64,000 nt of DNA from Pseudomonas cavernicola. GTDB lineage: Bacteria; Pseudomonadota; Gammaproteobacteria; Pseudomonadales; Pseudomonadaceae. A program made the position numbers and the translations under genes. The stretch covers positions 431,001 to 495,000 of the forward strand of contig NZ_QYUR01000002.1 of NCBI RefSeq assembly GCF_003596405.1, written 5' to 3'. The notes below the pieces were generated by a model, which saw nothing but the letters and a program-made list of their open reading frames with translations, had not been told where the DNA came from and made no database searches. The stretch's first letter is position 1, and each line of letters begins with the position of its first letter. Shown piece by piece: positions 1-8,151 of the stretch.

Positions 1-89
1 AGGTGCAAGCCAGCAGCAGCGAACTGGCGGAGGCCGGTTACCAGATGGTCGCCAGCAAGATCTATCCCTACGAGATGCCCGACAGCTAA
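1..89 (+). CDS. C-terminal end of a conserved protein (possible DUF3299 family)
   Basis: An open frame runs in from the window edge (codons in phase with base 3) and stops with TAA at 87-89. The visible tail includes SSSELAEAGYQMVASKIYPY. From the oprG neighbourhood in P. aeruginosa, the expected neighbour is the PA4066-type small exported DUF3299 protein, whose C-termini look similar. That family call is inference from position and a short tail; only the reading frame and stop are seen directly. A strong hairpin terminator follows 21 bases later. Confidence 0.45.
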   Translation, partial: VQASSSELAEAGYQMVASKIYPYEMPDS

Positions 90-110
90 CGCCAAGCAAT
101 CTCGAGAAGC

Positions 111-138
111 AAAAGGCCCGGACTAAGCCGGGCCTTTT
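111..138 (+). terminator. Rho-independent terminator before oprG
   Basis: An 11-bp stem (111-121 with 128-138), AAAAGGCCCGG pairing with CCGGGCCTTTT around a 6-base loop. It lies just after the upstream stop codon and isolates oprG from read-through. Confidence 0.85.
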
Positions 139-180
139 GCTATCTGCCAGCGCCTTTCTACTGCGCAGACTCGGCAAGCA

Positions 181-194
181 TTGCTCTGGATCAA
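181..194 (+). promoter_or_regulatory. Candidate Anr/FNR box upstream of oprG
   Basis: TTGCTCTGGATCAA matches the FNR/Anr consensus TTGAT-N4-ATCAA with one mismatch. Its centre is near 187.5. For an activator site at -41.5 the transcript would start near 229, and TAACAT at 216-221 sits where a -10 element is expected. OprG is known to be Anr-dependent in P. aeruginosa, which agrees with this placement. The transcription start is inferred. Confidence 0.6.
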
Positions 195-209
195 GATGGC
201 TCCGTAGGC

Positions 210-254
210 GCTCCTTAACATTGAACCCAGCCAATCAGTTCAATGTTAAGGAGC
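210..254 (+). repeat. Perfect 17-bp inverted repeat over the oprG -10 and ribosome-binding site
   Basis: Bases 210-226 are the exact reverse complement of 238-254, with an 11-base loop. The right arm contains the Shine-Dalgarno AAGGAG (248-253); the left arm contains its complement and the putative -10. In an RNA begun upstream of 210 this hairpin would hide the ribosome-binding site. In DNA it could be an operator. Confidence 0.85.
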
Positions 255-259
255 CCTCT

Positions 260-943
260 ATGCACAAGCCTCTCTTTGCCGCGCCGCTGCTCGCACTAGC
301 CCTTGCCAGCCCCTTGGCCATGGCCTACCAGACCGGCGACATCATCGTTCGCGCCGGCGCCATAACCGTCGACCCGCACGAAGACAGCGGCAACATCGAT
401 CATGCCGTCCTCGGCAAGGTCGCAGGCAGCAAGGCCACACTCGACAGCGATACCCAGCTGGGCCTGAACTTCGCCTATATGCTGACCAACCATGTCGGTA
501 TTGAATTGCTGGCCGCCACGCCCTTCAACCATGACGTCGGCGTGAAAGGCATGCCCGGTGCCTTTGCTGGCCTGAACGGCAAGTTGGGTGAAATCAAGCA
601 CCTGCCGCCAACCCTGAGTGCTGTTTACTATCCGCTGGACAGTGCTTCTGCCTTCCAACCCTACGTCGGGCTCGGCATCAATTACACCTGGTTCTTCGAT
701 GACAAGCTGAGCAGCGAAGCAGAAAGCAAAGGCTTCCGCGGCCTGGACATGAAGGACTCCTGGGGCCTCGCCGGCCAGGTGGGCATGGACTACATGCTGA
801 CTGACAACATCATGCTCAACGCCCAAGTGCGCTATATCGACATTGAAACTACCGGCACCACATACCTCGCTGGCGACAAGGTGAAGGTTGATGTCGACGT
901 CGACCCATGGGTGTATATGGTCGGTCTCGGCTACAAGTTCTAA
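260..943 (+). CDS. oprG: OmpW-family outer membrane porin OprG
   Basis: A 227-residue protein of the OmpW/OprG family, an 8-stranded outer-membrane beta barrel for small hydrophobic or amphipathic molecules. The start at 260 is chosen because AAGGAG lies 6 bases upstream and the product then begins with a signal peptide (hydrophobic residues to about 21, cleavage after AMA). A longer open frame from 137 would place a charged extension before the signal and is not used. Typical family features are GLNFAYMLTNHVGIELLAATPF, split here as GLNFAYMLTN and HVGIELLAATPF, and the final aromatic GLGYKF for BAM recognition. A candidate Anr box and a perfect palindrome precede it; a terminator follows at 964. 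Confidence 0.93.
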   Translation: MHKPLFAAPLLALALASPLAMAYQTGDIIVRAGAITVDPHEDSGNIDHAVLGKVAGSKATLDSDTQLGLNFAYMLTNHVGIELLAATPFNHDVGVKGMPGAFAGLNGKLGEIKHLPPTLSAVYYPLDSASAFQPYVGLGINYTWFFDDKLSSEAESKGFRGLDMKDSWGLAGQVGMDYMLTDNIMLNAQVRYIDIETTGTTYLAGDKVKVDVDVDPWVYMVGLGYKF

Positions 944-963
944 GCGTGGGTCCCAGCCCCAGC

Positions 964-989
964 AAAAAGGCGCCTACCGGCGCCTTTTT
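964..989. terminator. Bidirectional terminator between oprG and the epimerase operon
   Basis: An 11-bp perfect stem, AAAAAGGCGCC (964-974) with GGCGCCTTTTT (979-989), around a TACC loop. The A tract and T tract let it end both the oprG transcript and the convergent epimerase transcript. Confidence 0.9.
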
Positions 990-1026
990 CGTATCCGTCA
1001 GGCGGGCCGCACAACCGTTTCGCGCC

Positions 1027-1956
1027 TCAATGCGCCAACAGCTGCGCCAGCCCCATCGCCATCGGCGTCGGTTCGGGGAAGCCGTAGCGGCTCAGCAGGC
1101 GCTGATTGTTCGCCCGCGAATGACGAATATCACCGGCACGCGCCGCTACATAGGTAACTTGCGGCAGGCCGCCGAGCACTCCGGCGATCTCGGCCAACAG
1201 CTGGTTGAGGCTGGTGGCACGGTTCAAACCGACGTTCGCCGCGCCCACCTCGAGCACCGGCAACTCCAGCGCCCGCAACAGCAGCCCGACCAGATCACCG
1301 ACATAGACAAAGTCGCGAGTCTGCTCGCCATCGCCAAACACCGTGATCGGCAAGCCCTGCTGCGCACGCTCGATAAAGATGCTAATCACCCCGGAATAGG
1401 GCGAGGACGGATCCTGGCGCGGCCCGAAGATATTGAAAAAACGAAAGATCGCCGGCTCCAGGCCATGCTGGCGACGGTAGAAATCCAAGTACTGCTCACT
1501 GCCCAGCTTGTCCACCGCGTAAGGCGTCAGCGGTGCCTTCGGCGTGTCTTCATCGATCGCCAGGCCTTCACCATTGTTGCCGTACACCGCAGCGCTGGAG
1601 GCGAACAACACTCGTTTGACGCCGTGCTGGCGCATCGCCTCGCAAACATTCAGGGTGCCGACGAAGTTGCTCTGGTGAGTGCTGACCGGGTCGTCTACCG
1701 AGGCCTGCACCGAGGCCACCGCCGCCAGATGCGCCACCGCCTGGCAGCCGGCGACCGCCCGCAGCACCAGCGCGGCATCGGCGACGTCACCGACGATCAG
1801 CTCCAGCCTCGGGTTCTCCAGCGGCAGATTGCCCGGTTTGCCACTCGACAGATTATCTAGCACACGCACGGCATAGCCCTTGGCGAGCAGCGCATCGACC
1901 AGATGTGAGCCGATAAAGCCGGCTCCTCCGGTGACCAGGATAGGCGAATCAGACAT
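1027..1956 (-). CDS. NAD-dependent epimerase/dehydratase (PA4068-like)
   Basis: A 309-residue extended short-chain dehydrogenase of the nucleotide-sugar epimerase type. The N-terminal Rossmann motif is TGGAGFIGSHL (residues about 8-18), and the catalytic pair is in PYAVDKLGSEQY (Y-x3-K). The sequence RFFNIFGPRQDPSSPYSGV is typical of UDP-glucose 4-epimerase relatives. The start at 1956 gives MSDSPILVTGG; an upstream in-frame extension would run through the previous gene. It overlaps the preceding gene by 8 bases, so the two are translationally coupled. Substrate is not identifiable from sequence. Confidence 0.9.
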   Translation of the reverse strand: MSDSPILVTGGAGFIGSHLVDALLAKGYAVRVLDNLSSGKPGNLPLENPRLELIVGDVADAALVLRAVAGCQAVAHLAAVASVQASVDDPVSTHQSNFVGTLNVCEAMRQHGVKRVLFASSAAVYGNNGEGLAIDEDTPKAPLTPYAVDKLGSEQYLDFYRRQHGLEPAIFRFFNIFGPRQDPSSPYSGVISIFIERAQQGLPITVFGDGEQTRDFVYVGDLVGLLLRALELPVLEVGAANVGLNRATSLNQLLAEIAGVLGGLPQVTYVAARAGDIRHSRANNQRLLSRYGFPEPTPMAMGLAQLLAH

Positions 1957-2833
1957 GACGATAATAACGATCCAGAAGGCTCGGCAGCCCAGCCCGCCAA
2001 GCGCGCGGCTTGATGCCGAAGGTATGTAGAATTTTCTTGCAGGCCAGTACCGCATGCTGCGGCTCATCGGCGGCATCTGGGCGGGCCGCATGTGCCTGCG
2101 GGCCGATCTCTTCTACCTGCAAGCGCCGGAAGGCACGGGCCTCGGCCAGGATGGCCTGGCCCAGCGCCAACGAGGTGGTCGCCTCGTAGCCACCATAGTG
2201 GTAAGTGCCCCACAGCGGCGCCAGACAGTCCAACTGCTTCAACACGGCGATAATCACCCGCGCGGCATCATCGACCGGAGTCGGGTTACCACGCCGGTCG
2301 TCCGCCAGAAACAACTCGGTATCCTGCTCGGCGCGGGTGAGAAAGCGCCCGAGCAGGCCATCGACGCTGTCGTCGAGCAACCAGCCGAAGCGCAGTAACA
2401 CGTGCCGCGGACAAGCCGCGCGCACACTCTGCTCGATCCGCCAGAGCGCTTGCCCACGCAGCCCGAGCGGAACCTGCTCTTCCTTCTCGCTGTAGGCAGT
2501 GGCACGCGAGCCGTCGAATACCCTATAGCTGGACGGTTGCAACAGGCGAATAGCGTGATGCTGACACAGCTCAGCCAAGCGCTCGACCGCCCGTTCCTGG
2601 GCCATAAAGCGCTCTTCGCTGACCACTTCGGCCTGGAACCAGTCGAAGTAGTAGGCGAGATTGATCACCGCATCGGGGCGGGTTTCATCGAGCAACTGGG
2701 TCAGGCTGGCGGCATCCCAGCCCCCTTCTGGCGGGCGCGGCGCGAGGAAGCCAATGTCTTCCTCGGCGCCCAGGCGAATTAGCGCCTGCCCAAGAGCATT
2801 ACCACCGCCCAGTAGCATCAGGCGCATACGCAT
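1949..2833 (-). CDS. RmlD-like sugar-nucleotide reductase family protein (PA4069-like)
   Basis: A 294-residue atypical SDR-fold protein related to dTDP-4-dehydrorhamnose reductase. The N-terminal nucleotide-binding loop is GGGNALGQAL. There are RmlD-like segments PSSYRVFDG and LLRFGWLLDD. It is first in a two-gene operon with the epimerase (8-base overlap), the PA4069-PA4068 pair next to oprG. The usual Y-x3-K active site is not obvious, so it may bind rather than turn over a nucleotide sugar. The start at 2833 (or 2827) gives M-R-M-R-L-M-L-L. It is the last conserved gene before the accessory island. Confidence 0.82.
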   Translation of the reverse strand: MRMRLMLLGGGNALGQALIRLGAEEDIGFLAPRPPEGGWDAASLTQLLDETRPDAVINLAYYFDWFQAEVVSEERFMAQERAVERLAELCQHHAIRLLQPSSYRVFDGSRATAYSEKEEQVPLGLRGQALWRIEQSVRAACPRHVLLRFGWLLDDSVDGLLGRFLTRAEQDTELFLADDRRGNPTPVDDAARVIIAVLKQLDCLAPLWGTYHYGGYEATTSLALGQAILAEARAFRRLQVEEIGPQAHAARPDAADEPQHAVLACKKILHTFGIKPRAWRAGLPSLLDRYYRHV

Positions 2834-3330
2834 GAGATCCGACTAACCCAGTCGATCAGAACGGTTGTGCATACCAAAAAACTGTTAACAACCTTGAATC
2901 CCCATGTGAATCAAAGGAATAGATAGTCATAACAATCTCCTGGCTGGGTATTCTGTAAACGCAACCCCTGATGCGAGGGTACTTGTTTACATTTTGCGGG
3001 TTTCATCTCCAGACGTCACTGAAAAAAGCCAGGCATCCAGGGAGGTTCGATGGATTGCGGTTCTCCTCTGTTAGAGGGATACCGCCCCACTGGGGCGCTA
3101 TCCCAAGTGGGTGACTTCGCGAGGCGAAGAAGTGGTGGCTGTTTATTTCGACAGGCCAGCTACCTGCAATGACGGAGCTCGCATGAGCAACCGGCAAGTG
3201 GCGCTATTCTTGAGGTCAAATTGACTGTAGTCAAGTGGATACGCGATGCCCGCCTAGCCCCGAAGAACTTCGGTCGGCTTTGACCGCTGCCACCAGATAG
3301 TCTTAGTGATGGCTACTCGGCTCGCTTAAG
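2834..3330. other. Gene-free junction region with two hairpins, left edge of the accessory island
   Basis: No convincing gene. 2834-3000 is AT-rich and must hold the promoter of the epimerase operon, but I see no clear -35/-10. A near-dyad TTGAATC / GAATCAA lies near 2900. At 3076-3104 there is a 6+6 bp hairpin (GGGATA-C-CGCCCC, ACT loop), and at about 3115-3129 a second (CTTCGC-GAG-GCGAAG). Another short palindrome, CCGAAGAACTTCGG, lies near 3270. A 64-codon minus frame (3003-3197) crosses these hairpins and has no recognisable product. The island's left boundary probably falls in here. Confidence 0.5.
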
Positions 3331-4057
3331 CATCCATTGATCCTGGTCGACTGGTCACCGATTGATGCTTCTGGAACGTTTTTCTTGTTGCGAGCAGCGA
3401 TACCCTTGGCTGGGCGTTCGTTTCCCATTTACGAGAGCGTTCATGAGCGCGAAGGGTGTCCGAAATATCAAAAACGTCTGCTTCAAGCGCTGGCCGAAAT
3501 GCTCTCTGAAGGATGCATTCCAACACTGGTGGCGGACGCGGGTTTTCGACGTCCATGGATCAAGGCGGTCGAGGCGCAGGGCTGGCATTACGTGGGGCGG
3601 GTCCGCAATCGAGACCTTTATCGCAGTGCCTCGCAAACGTGGTTGCCGGTGAAAAATCTATACGCTCTCGCGTCAGCCTCGCCTAAATCGCTGGGGTGTA
3701 TCGAGATGACCCAGAGCACCCCTCACTTCATCCATTTGTACTGCGTCAGACATCCTGCCAAGGGCAGAAAACATCAACGTGTAACCGGCTCAATCGCCAA
3801 AAACAAACTCAGCCGACAATCAGCCAACCGTGAGCGCGAGCCCTGGTCGCTTGCCAGCAACCTGCCGGAGCAGCACTGGAATCCGGCGAAAATCGTCGCG
3901 ATATACAAACAGCGGATGCAGATCGAAGAAGGCTTTCGGGATGTGAAAAGCGAGTACTTGGGCATTGGGTTGAACCTGCATCGAAGCCACTGCCCGAAAC
4001 GGATTGAAGTACTTCTGCTTGTCGCCGCATTGGCCAACCTCGGGCTCGACGCACTTA
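3331..4057 (+). pseudogene. IS4-family transposase fragment, truncated at both ends
   Basis: About 240 codons of the central and C-terminal part of an IS4-family DDE transposase. Seen directly: the first catalytic region ILVDWSPIDASGTF (Asp), the second VADAGFRRPW (Asp), and the IS4 signature YKQRMQIEEGFRDVK, which fits Y-x2-R-x3-E-x6-K. In-frame stops lie just upstream (TGA at 3307), and there is no N-terminal domain. Homology fades after about 4040, near LVAALAN, shortly before the first CRISPR repeat at 4058. The last 19 or so bases may be the remains of a broken spacer. No terminal inverted repeats are visible. Non-functional. Confidence 0.85.
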
Positions 4058-5145
4058 GTTTCAATCCGCGCGCCCGCGTGGGGCGCGACGTGTGAGACCA
4101 AAGTCCTGACTCCTGAGCTGCAAGTTTCAATCCGCGCGCCCGCGTAGGGCGCGACATCACGCGCTGGTTGCAAAAGTCGACCTCGTCCCGGTTTCAATCC
4201 ACGCGCCCCGGTGGGGCGCGACCCCGCTGGGCTGATGGACTCGCTGCTGTGGTGTGTTTCAATCCGCGCGCCCCTGTGGGGCGCGACACCGCCTGTGCCG
4301 CGATCATGGCATCGATTACCCGTTTCAATCCGCGCGTCCCCGTGGGGCGCGACACCTATACGCCGGATACCAACTACCAAGACCCGCCGTTTTAATCCGC
4401 GCGCCCACGTGGGGCGCGACTCAAGGCTTCTACCTGGCCGACGGTACTTACCTGTTTCAATCCGCGCGCCCGCGTGGGGCGCGACTTGCGCTTCTCGCCA
4501 ATCTCTTGGAACACCTGCATGTTTCAATCCGCGCGCCCGCGTGGGGCGCGACATCCTCCAGCACCGGGTTGATCCGGCCTTGGGCGTTTCAATCCTCGCG
4601 CCCCCGTGGGGCGCGACTTACCGGCTATCACATGAGGGCTAGACGCCCGAGGTTTCAATCCGCGCACCCGCGTGGGGCGCGACTTATACGGGATCAGCGT
4701 GGTGTTGACGCCATCGAAGTTTCAATCCGCGCGCCCGCATAGAGCGCGACAGCACGCGCTGGTTGCAAAAGTCGACCTCGTCCCGGTTTCAATCCACGCG
4801 CCCCCGCAGGGCGCGACCATGCTCGCCGCCGCTCCAGCGCCGAAGGTGGGGGTTTCAATCCGCGCGCCCCCGCGGGGCGCGACGCTTTTATCCGCAATAC
4901 CTTCCTCGGGTAGCCAGTTTCAATCCGCGCGCCCGCGTGGGGCGCGACCGGCTGGTCGCCTCGTTATGTAGATCAAATACCTGGTTTCAATCCGCGCGCC
5001 CGCGTGGGGCGCGACCCTCGGCGCAGGTGATCCGCCGCGCCCTGGAGAAGTTTCAATCCGCACGCCCGCGTGGGGCGCGACTTCGGCCAGCAGACCCAGC
5101 TCAACGCGCAGCAGTTTCAATCCGCACGCCCGCGTGGGGCGCGAC
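4058..5145 (-). CRISPR. Type I-C CRISPR array, 17 repeats and 16 spacers
   Basis: Repeats are 32 bp. Read on the minus strand they start GTCGCGCCCC and end GGATTGAAAC, the type I-C class. Starts on the plus strand: 4058, 4124, 4191, 4256, 4322, 4389, 4454, 4521, 4586, 4652, 4719, 4786, 4852, 4917, 4984, 5050, 5114. Spacers are 32-35 bp. The leader is on the 5145 side, next to the cas genes, so the array is transcribed leftward. The two leader-end repeats (5050, 5114) share one substitution (CCGCACG). The spacers at 4156-4190 and 4751-4785 agree at 34 of 35 positions, and the repeats around them share matching variants, so a block was duplicated. Several repeats in the older half carry substitutions, e.g. 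4389 (GTTTTAATCC) and 4719. Confidence 0.97.
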
Positions 5146-5325
5146 CTCGCCCTTATAACTCAGCGATCGCCATGAGGAAAACTCTTCTGGTTTGCGAACC
5201 GCAGCTTACTGCCGCAAGCGGAAGTTGCAGTTGCTCCTCAATAAAATTAAATCCAGTCAAATCAATTTGTTAAAGAACCGCGAACCCACCAGGTTTTAGC
5301 CGGTCGCTTGTGGTTCGCAAAAAAC
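5146..5325 (-). promoter_or_regulatory. CRISPR leader
   Basis: An AT-rich stretch directly upstream of the first repeat in the direction of transcription. It contains GCGAACC blocks (two near 5295-5320 and one near 5190) and the segment TTCTTTAACAAATTGA (minus strand), which resembles the conserved leader of Pseudomonas I-C loci by position and composition. It appears intact even though cas1, cas2 and cas4 are gone. The exact promoter was not identified. Confidence 0.7.
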
Positions 5326-5330
5326 AAGGG

Positions 5331-5417
5331 AATTAGCGGGCCATTGAGATCCAGCACCGCCTTTGTGCCGATATGCTCGGCTTTGCTTTGCCAGTTTTTG
5401 CCTAAGTAGTAGAGGCA
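5331..5417 (-). pseudogene. cas2: cas2 remnant, last 29 codons
   Basis: In this frame the minus strand reads [19 protein letters not shown] and continues to NGPLI. This aligns with the C-terminus of type I-C Cas2 (B. halodurans form: YRLGNNYKTKVEHIGAKP, then PLIF). There is no start codon and the rest of the gene is missing. Its 5' side abuts the cas4 remnant in a different frame, at or near the GCATGC hexamer (5415-5420). The original stop seems altered, since the frame runs on into the leader. This is the right-hand scar of a deletion that removed most of cas4, all of cas1 and most of cas2. Confidence 0.85.
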
Positions 5418-5458
5418 TGCTGCAAGGCGGACAGTGGAATTAGGTCATCGTCGTCCAT
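5402..5458 (-). pseudogene. cas4: cas4 remnant, first 13-14 codons plus out-of-frame tail
   Basis: Starting 12 bases after the cas7 stop is an 18-codon frame, [18 protein letters not shown]. Its first part, M-(D/E)-x-D-D-L-(I/L)-x-x-S-A-L-Q-H, is the conserved N-terminus of type I-C Cas4, which would normally continue into the first iron-sulfur cysteine (CPRQ). Here it breaks after LQH and meets a TAG, because the following bases belong to cas2 in another frame. The position just after cas7 is the canonical place for cas4. No RecB-like nuclease motifs remain. Confidence 0.85.
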
Positions 5459-5470
5459 GCCCGCCTCTCT

Positions 5471-6364
5471 TCAGATCAACTCACGTACGCTGACGCCTTG
5501 CGGCAGGGATTCACTGTCGATCGACACCCGGTAATCGCCGAAGCTGCGGGCCGGCGTAGCGGCTTCGCCCTGTACACGCTCGACCTTCACCGTATCGAAC
5601 AACACATGGGCCGGTGCATTGCCCATGGGATGTTCGTGTTTGAACACGATCAACTTGCGGGCGGCCATTTCGCCACGGGCGGCTGAGCGGTCGTGCTCGA
5701 ACATGTTGATCAGGCTGCGCCAGAGCAATTCGAGGTCAGCCTCAGAGAAGCCGGTGCGCTCAGCCAGCTTGGCCGAGATAAAGCCATGGGCGCGGTAAAG
5801 GCCATAGGGAATGATGTGTTTGCGGCCCATGGTGCGGTTATCGCCGCTTTGCTCTTCCGCTTCTTTCACGGTGGTCACGGCCATGCGGGTGATGGAGATT
5901 TCCATCGGCACCACCGGGTCGATCGAGGTGGCGAAAGCCATTTGAATCGGACCACGCACCTGACCACAGTTGACCCCAGTGGTCATCACCGCACCGAAGG
6001 TACGTACATCGAAGAAGTTAGCGGACATCCAGTCGGTCAACTCCTTGGCCTTTGCCACGTCCTTGGGCAGCTTCTTGTAGCCATCCTTGGCATCGGCAGG
6101 TATATCCAGGGCTTTCCAGGCCAGCTCATGTTGATTGTTAAGCACGGATTTTTCCTGCATGTAGATGGCGTAACCGGCACCGCCCTCCTTCTCCAGGCTT
6201 ACGTAGTTGCGGATCTTGCGCTTGAGACAGACGTCGGTGACCAGCCCCTGGTTGGTTTCCGGGTCAAGGCGCGGCAGGTTGCCGGCATCCGGATCGCCGT
6301 TGGGGTTGCCATTGGTGACGTCGAACAGGTAAACGAACTCGTAGCGGTTGGCGATGGCACTCAT
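5471..6364 (-). CDS. cas7: Cas7 (Csd2), type I-C backbone subunit
   Basis: A 297-residue Cas7/Csd2 protein that polymerises along the crRNA to form the Cascade backbone. The N-terminus contains [19 protein letters not shown], the typical Csd2 start of the RRM fold, and the middle has [19 protein letters not shown]. Length is normal for the family. It overlaps cas8c by 4 bases (ATGA). It is the last intact gene of the operon; the cas4/cas2 scar and the leader follow. No frameshift is seen, so it is probably functional. Confidence 0.96.
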   Translation of the reverse strand: MSAIANRYEFVYLFDVTNGNPNGDPDAGNLPRLDPETNQGLVTDVCLKRKIRNYVSLEKEGGAGYAIYMQEKSVLNNQHELAWKALDIPADAKDGYKKLPKDVAKAKELTDWMSANFFDVRTFGAVMTTGVNCGQVRGPIQMAFATSIDPVVPMEISITRMAVTTVKEAEEQSGDNRTMGRKHIIPYGLYRAHGFISAKLAERTGFSEADLELLWRSLINMFEHDRSAARGEMAARKLIVFKHEHPMGNAPAHVLFDTVKVERVQGEAATPARSFGDYRVSIDSESLPQGVSVRELI

Positions 6365-8151
6365 TGTTCTGCTCCTTGCTCGGCTTCGGTTCCAGCGTTG
6401 TTGGCTTCGGTGTTGCGGCTAAAGCGCGCCTGGGACTGGTGGTAATAGCCGATGGCGAAACGACCCTGATCTTCAAGCTTCAGGTTGCGCGGAAACTGGC
6501 TATCCAGACCGTCGATGATTTCGCCGATCTCGCGCTCCAGGTTATGCGCCAGACCTGGCTTTTCTTTGCGCACCTTGGCCAGATGGTTTTGCGTGTTGCG
6601 CAACAACATCGGGAAAATGCTGGTGGGGGTTGCCGATGCCGCGCCGTAATAACGATCACGAATGGTGGCGTTGACTTGCGTGCCCAAGGCACTGCGCTGG
6701 GCGCTTTCCAGTACGGCGAACAGCCTGCCCAGGCGATAACCGGGGTTGCTGGCTTCCTTGTCGAGACTCACAGGCACCTCCTCATTGATTCCCTTGACGC
6801 CCAGGCGCAGGTCGCGCACCAGAACGGCTTTGCACAACGCCACACGCACTCCGGAGATGTCTCCATCGGCGCGCATTCGCATGATTACGTTGGCCAACGG
6901 GCTGCGCGGGTAGCGGCTGCCGGTCAGAACGGCGCGGGTTATTTCACCGGCCAGTTGCGGTGAAATATCTTCTGCCTTGGTTTTGCCGTCGCGGCTAGGG
7001 ACGGTTGCATACAGCAAGCGCCAGATCGCCGGCTCAGTTTTCCACGGCAGCGGCTCGATATGCAGATCCTGGAAATGCTCGGCCAGACGCTGGGCGAAAA
7101 AGCCCAGGCTGCCGCTCTGCCAGAAGCGGATCGACAAACGCGAAGCATTCGGCGCCAGACCCAGCACGAACAATTGCGTACCCTCATCCAGCTGCAGCCC
7201 CAGCTCGCGCAACGGTCTGCCCTTGGCTACGGCTTCCAGCACCGTGCGTAGCTTGTCGGTTTCACCCGCATCATCGGCAGGGGGTGAGAGCAGATCGGCA
7301 AACAACTGTTCTGCGCTATTCGTCAGTTCCGGAGTATCAGCCAACGCCCAGAACACCACACTGGCATCTCCGATCTGCAGGCGCTGGCGGTTGTGTTCAT
7401 CGCGACGCAACAGGTGGTTAAGCACGGTCGTATAAGCGAAAGCCACCGCCTCGGAAACGGGCGCATTGTCACCCTGGCTCTTGCCGTAGGAGCCGAAGGA
7501 CTCCAGGTTGAAGGAGACTATGGAAGCACCAGAACTCTGGGCACCATTCACCCCCTTGATCGCCGGATGCAGGCGCGCCAAAGGCAGGTTTTTCCCGGTC
7601 ACGAGACACAACCCATCACGGACCTTGGCACCGGCCAGCAGCTTGGCCCTGAGTAGTTGTGCGGCAGGTAGTTCGTGCAGGTACTTGTGCTCGCCATCGA
7701 GGCGGAAAACGAAGCTGGCATCGAGCATTTCTTCACTGAACATCGGCGCTTGAAACTGCTCCGGCGACCAGCGCCCAAGAAAAGCCGAAAGCGCTATCAG
7801 TGCAGGATCGCTCTCGTCCGCCAGGCATTGCTGGTGCAATGTCTTGAAAGACTGATGCTCTTGGGCGGTACGCTCGCCGACCTTGGCACTGACACCCAGC
7901 ACATAACTGCTTTTGTCCCAGAGAAAGTTGGATTTGATCCCGGCCGTGCGCTTTTCCGGCTGCGGAACGGTCAGACTTTTGGGCAGCGGCTTCCTGCCTG
8001 AGTTGTCACGTACATCCAGCACATCCACCAGCTCACCTTCGGCGGACAGCACCAACGCATAACTGATCTTTTCCTGGCTGAAACCGAAAACCGGCACCGC
8101 ACCTTGCTCGGCCAACTGCAGGTAGTAGTTATTCAGCGCCGAGAGGATCAT
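6361..8151 (-). CDS. cas8c: Cas8c (Csd1), type I-C large subunit
   Basis: A 596-residue Csd1/Cas8c protein, the Cascade large subunit that reads the PAM. In I-C systems an internal start in this gene also gives the small Cas11 subunit. Family features are [20 protein letters not shown] at the N-terminus, YVLGVSAK, and a C-terminal region with [13 protein letters not shown]. The gene overlaps cas5 and cas7 by 4 bases on each side, so translation is coupled. The C-terminal third (from about residue 470) is the likely Cas11 region; the internal start was not resolved. Confidence 0.95.
   Translation of the reverse strand: MILSALNNYYLQLAEQGAVPVFGFSQEKISYALVLSAEGELVDVLDVRDNSGRKPLPKSLTVPQPEKRTAGIKSNFLWDKSSYVLGVSAKVGERTAQEHQSFKTLHQQCLADESDPALIALSAFLGRWSPEQFQAPMFSEEMLDASFVFRLDGEHKYLHELPAAQLLRAKLLAGAKVRDGLCLVTGKNLPLARLHPAIKGVNGAQSSGASIVSFNLESFGSYGKSQGDNAPVSEAVAFAYTTVLNHLLRRDEHNRQRLQIGDASVVFWALADTPELTNSAEQLFADLLSPPADDAGETDKLRTVLEAVAKGRPLRELGLQLDEGTQLFVLGLAPNASRLSIRFWQSGSLGFFAQRLAEHFQDLHIEPLPWKTEPAIWRLLYATVPSRDGKTKAEDISPQLAGEITRAVLTGSRYPRSPLANVIMRMRADGDISGVRVALCKAVLVRDLRLGVKGINEEVPVSLDKEASNPGYRLGRLFAVLESAQRSALGTQVNATIRDRYYGAASATPTSIFPMLLRNTQNHLAKVRKEKPGLAHNLEREIGEIIDGLDSQFPRNLKLEDQGRFAIGYYHQSQARFSRNTEANNAGTEAEQGAEQ

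Noticed and set aside
137..259. Longer N-terminus for OprG starting at 137
   Set aside because: It begins inside a terminator, adds a charged tail before the signal peptide and lacks a ribosome site. ATG 260 has AAGGAG and a proper signal peptide.
3003..3197. A 64-codon minus-strand frame
   Set aside because: It crosses two strong hairpins, has no ribosome site and no recognisable product. Kept only as part of the gene-free junction.
4090..5113. Self-targeting spacers matching this window
   Set aside because: Reading the spacers against the surrounding genes by eye, I saw no match apart from the duplicated spacer itself. A genome-wide search was not possible.
4168..5158. Several open frames across the CRISPR array on both strands
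   Set aside because: They consist of translated repeats (NPRARVGRD-like and SARPRGAR-like peptides) and spacers. Not genes.
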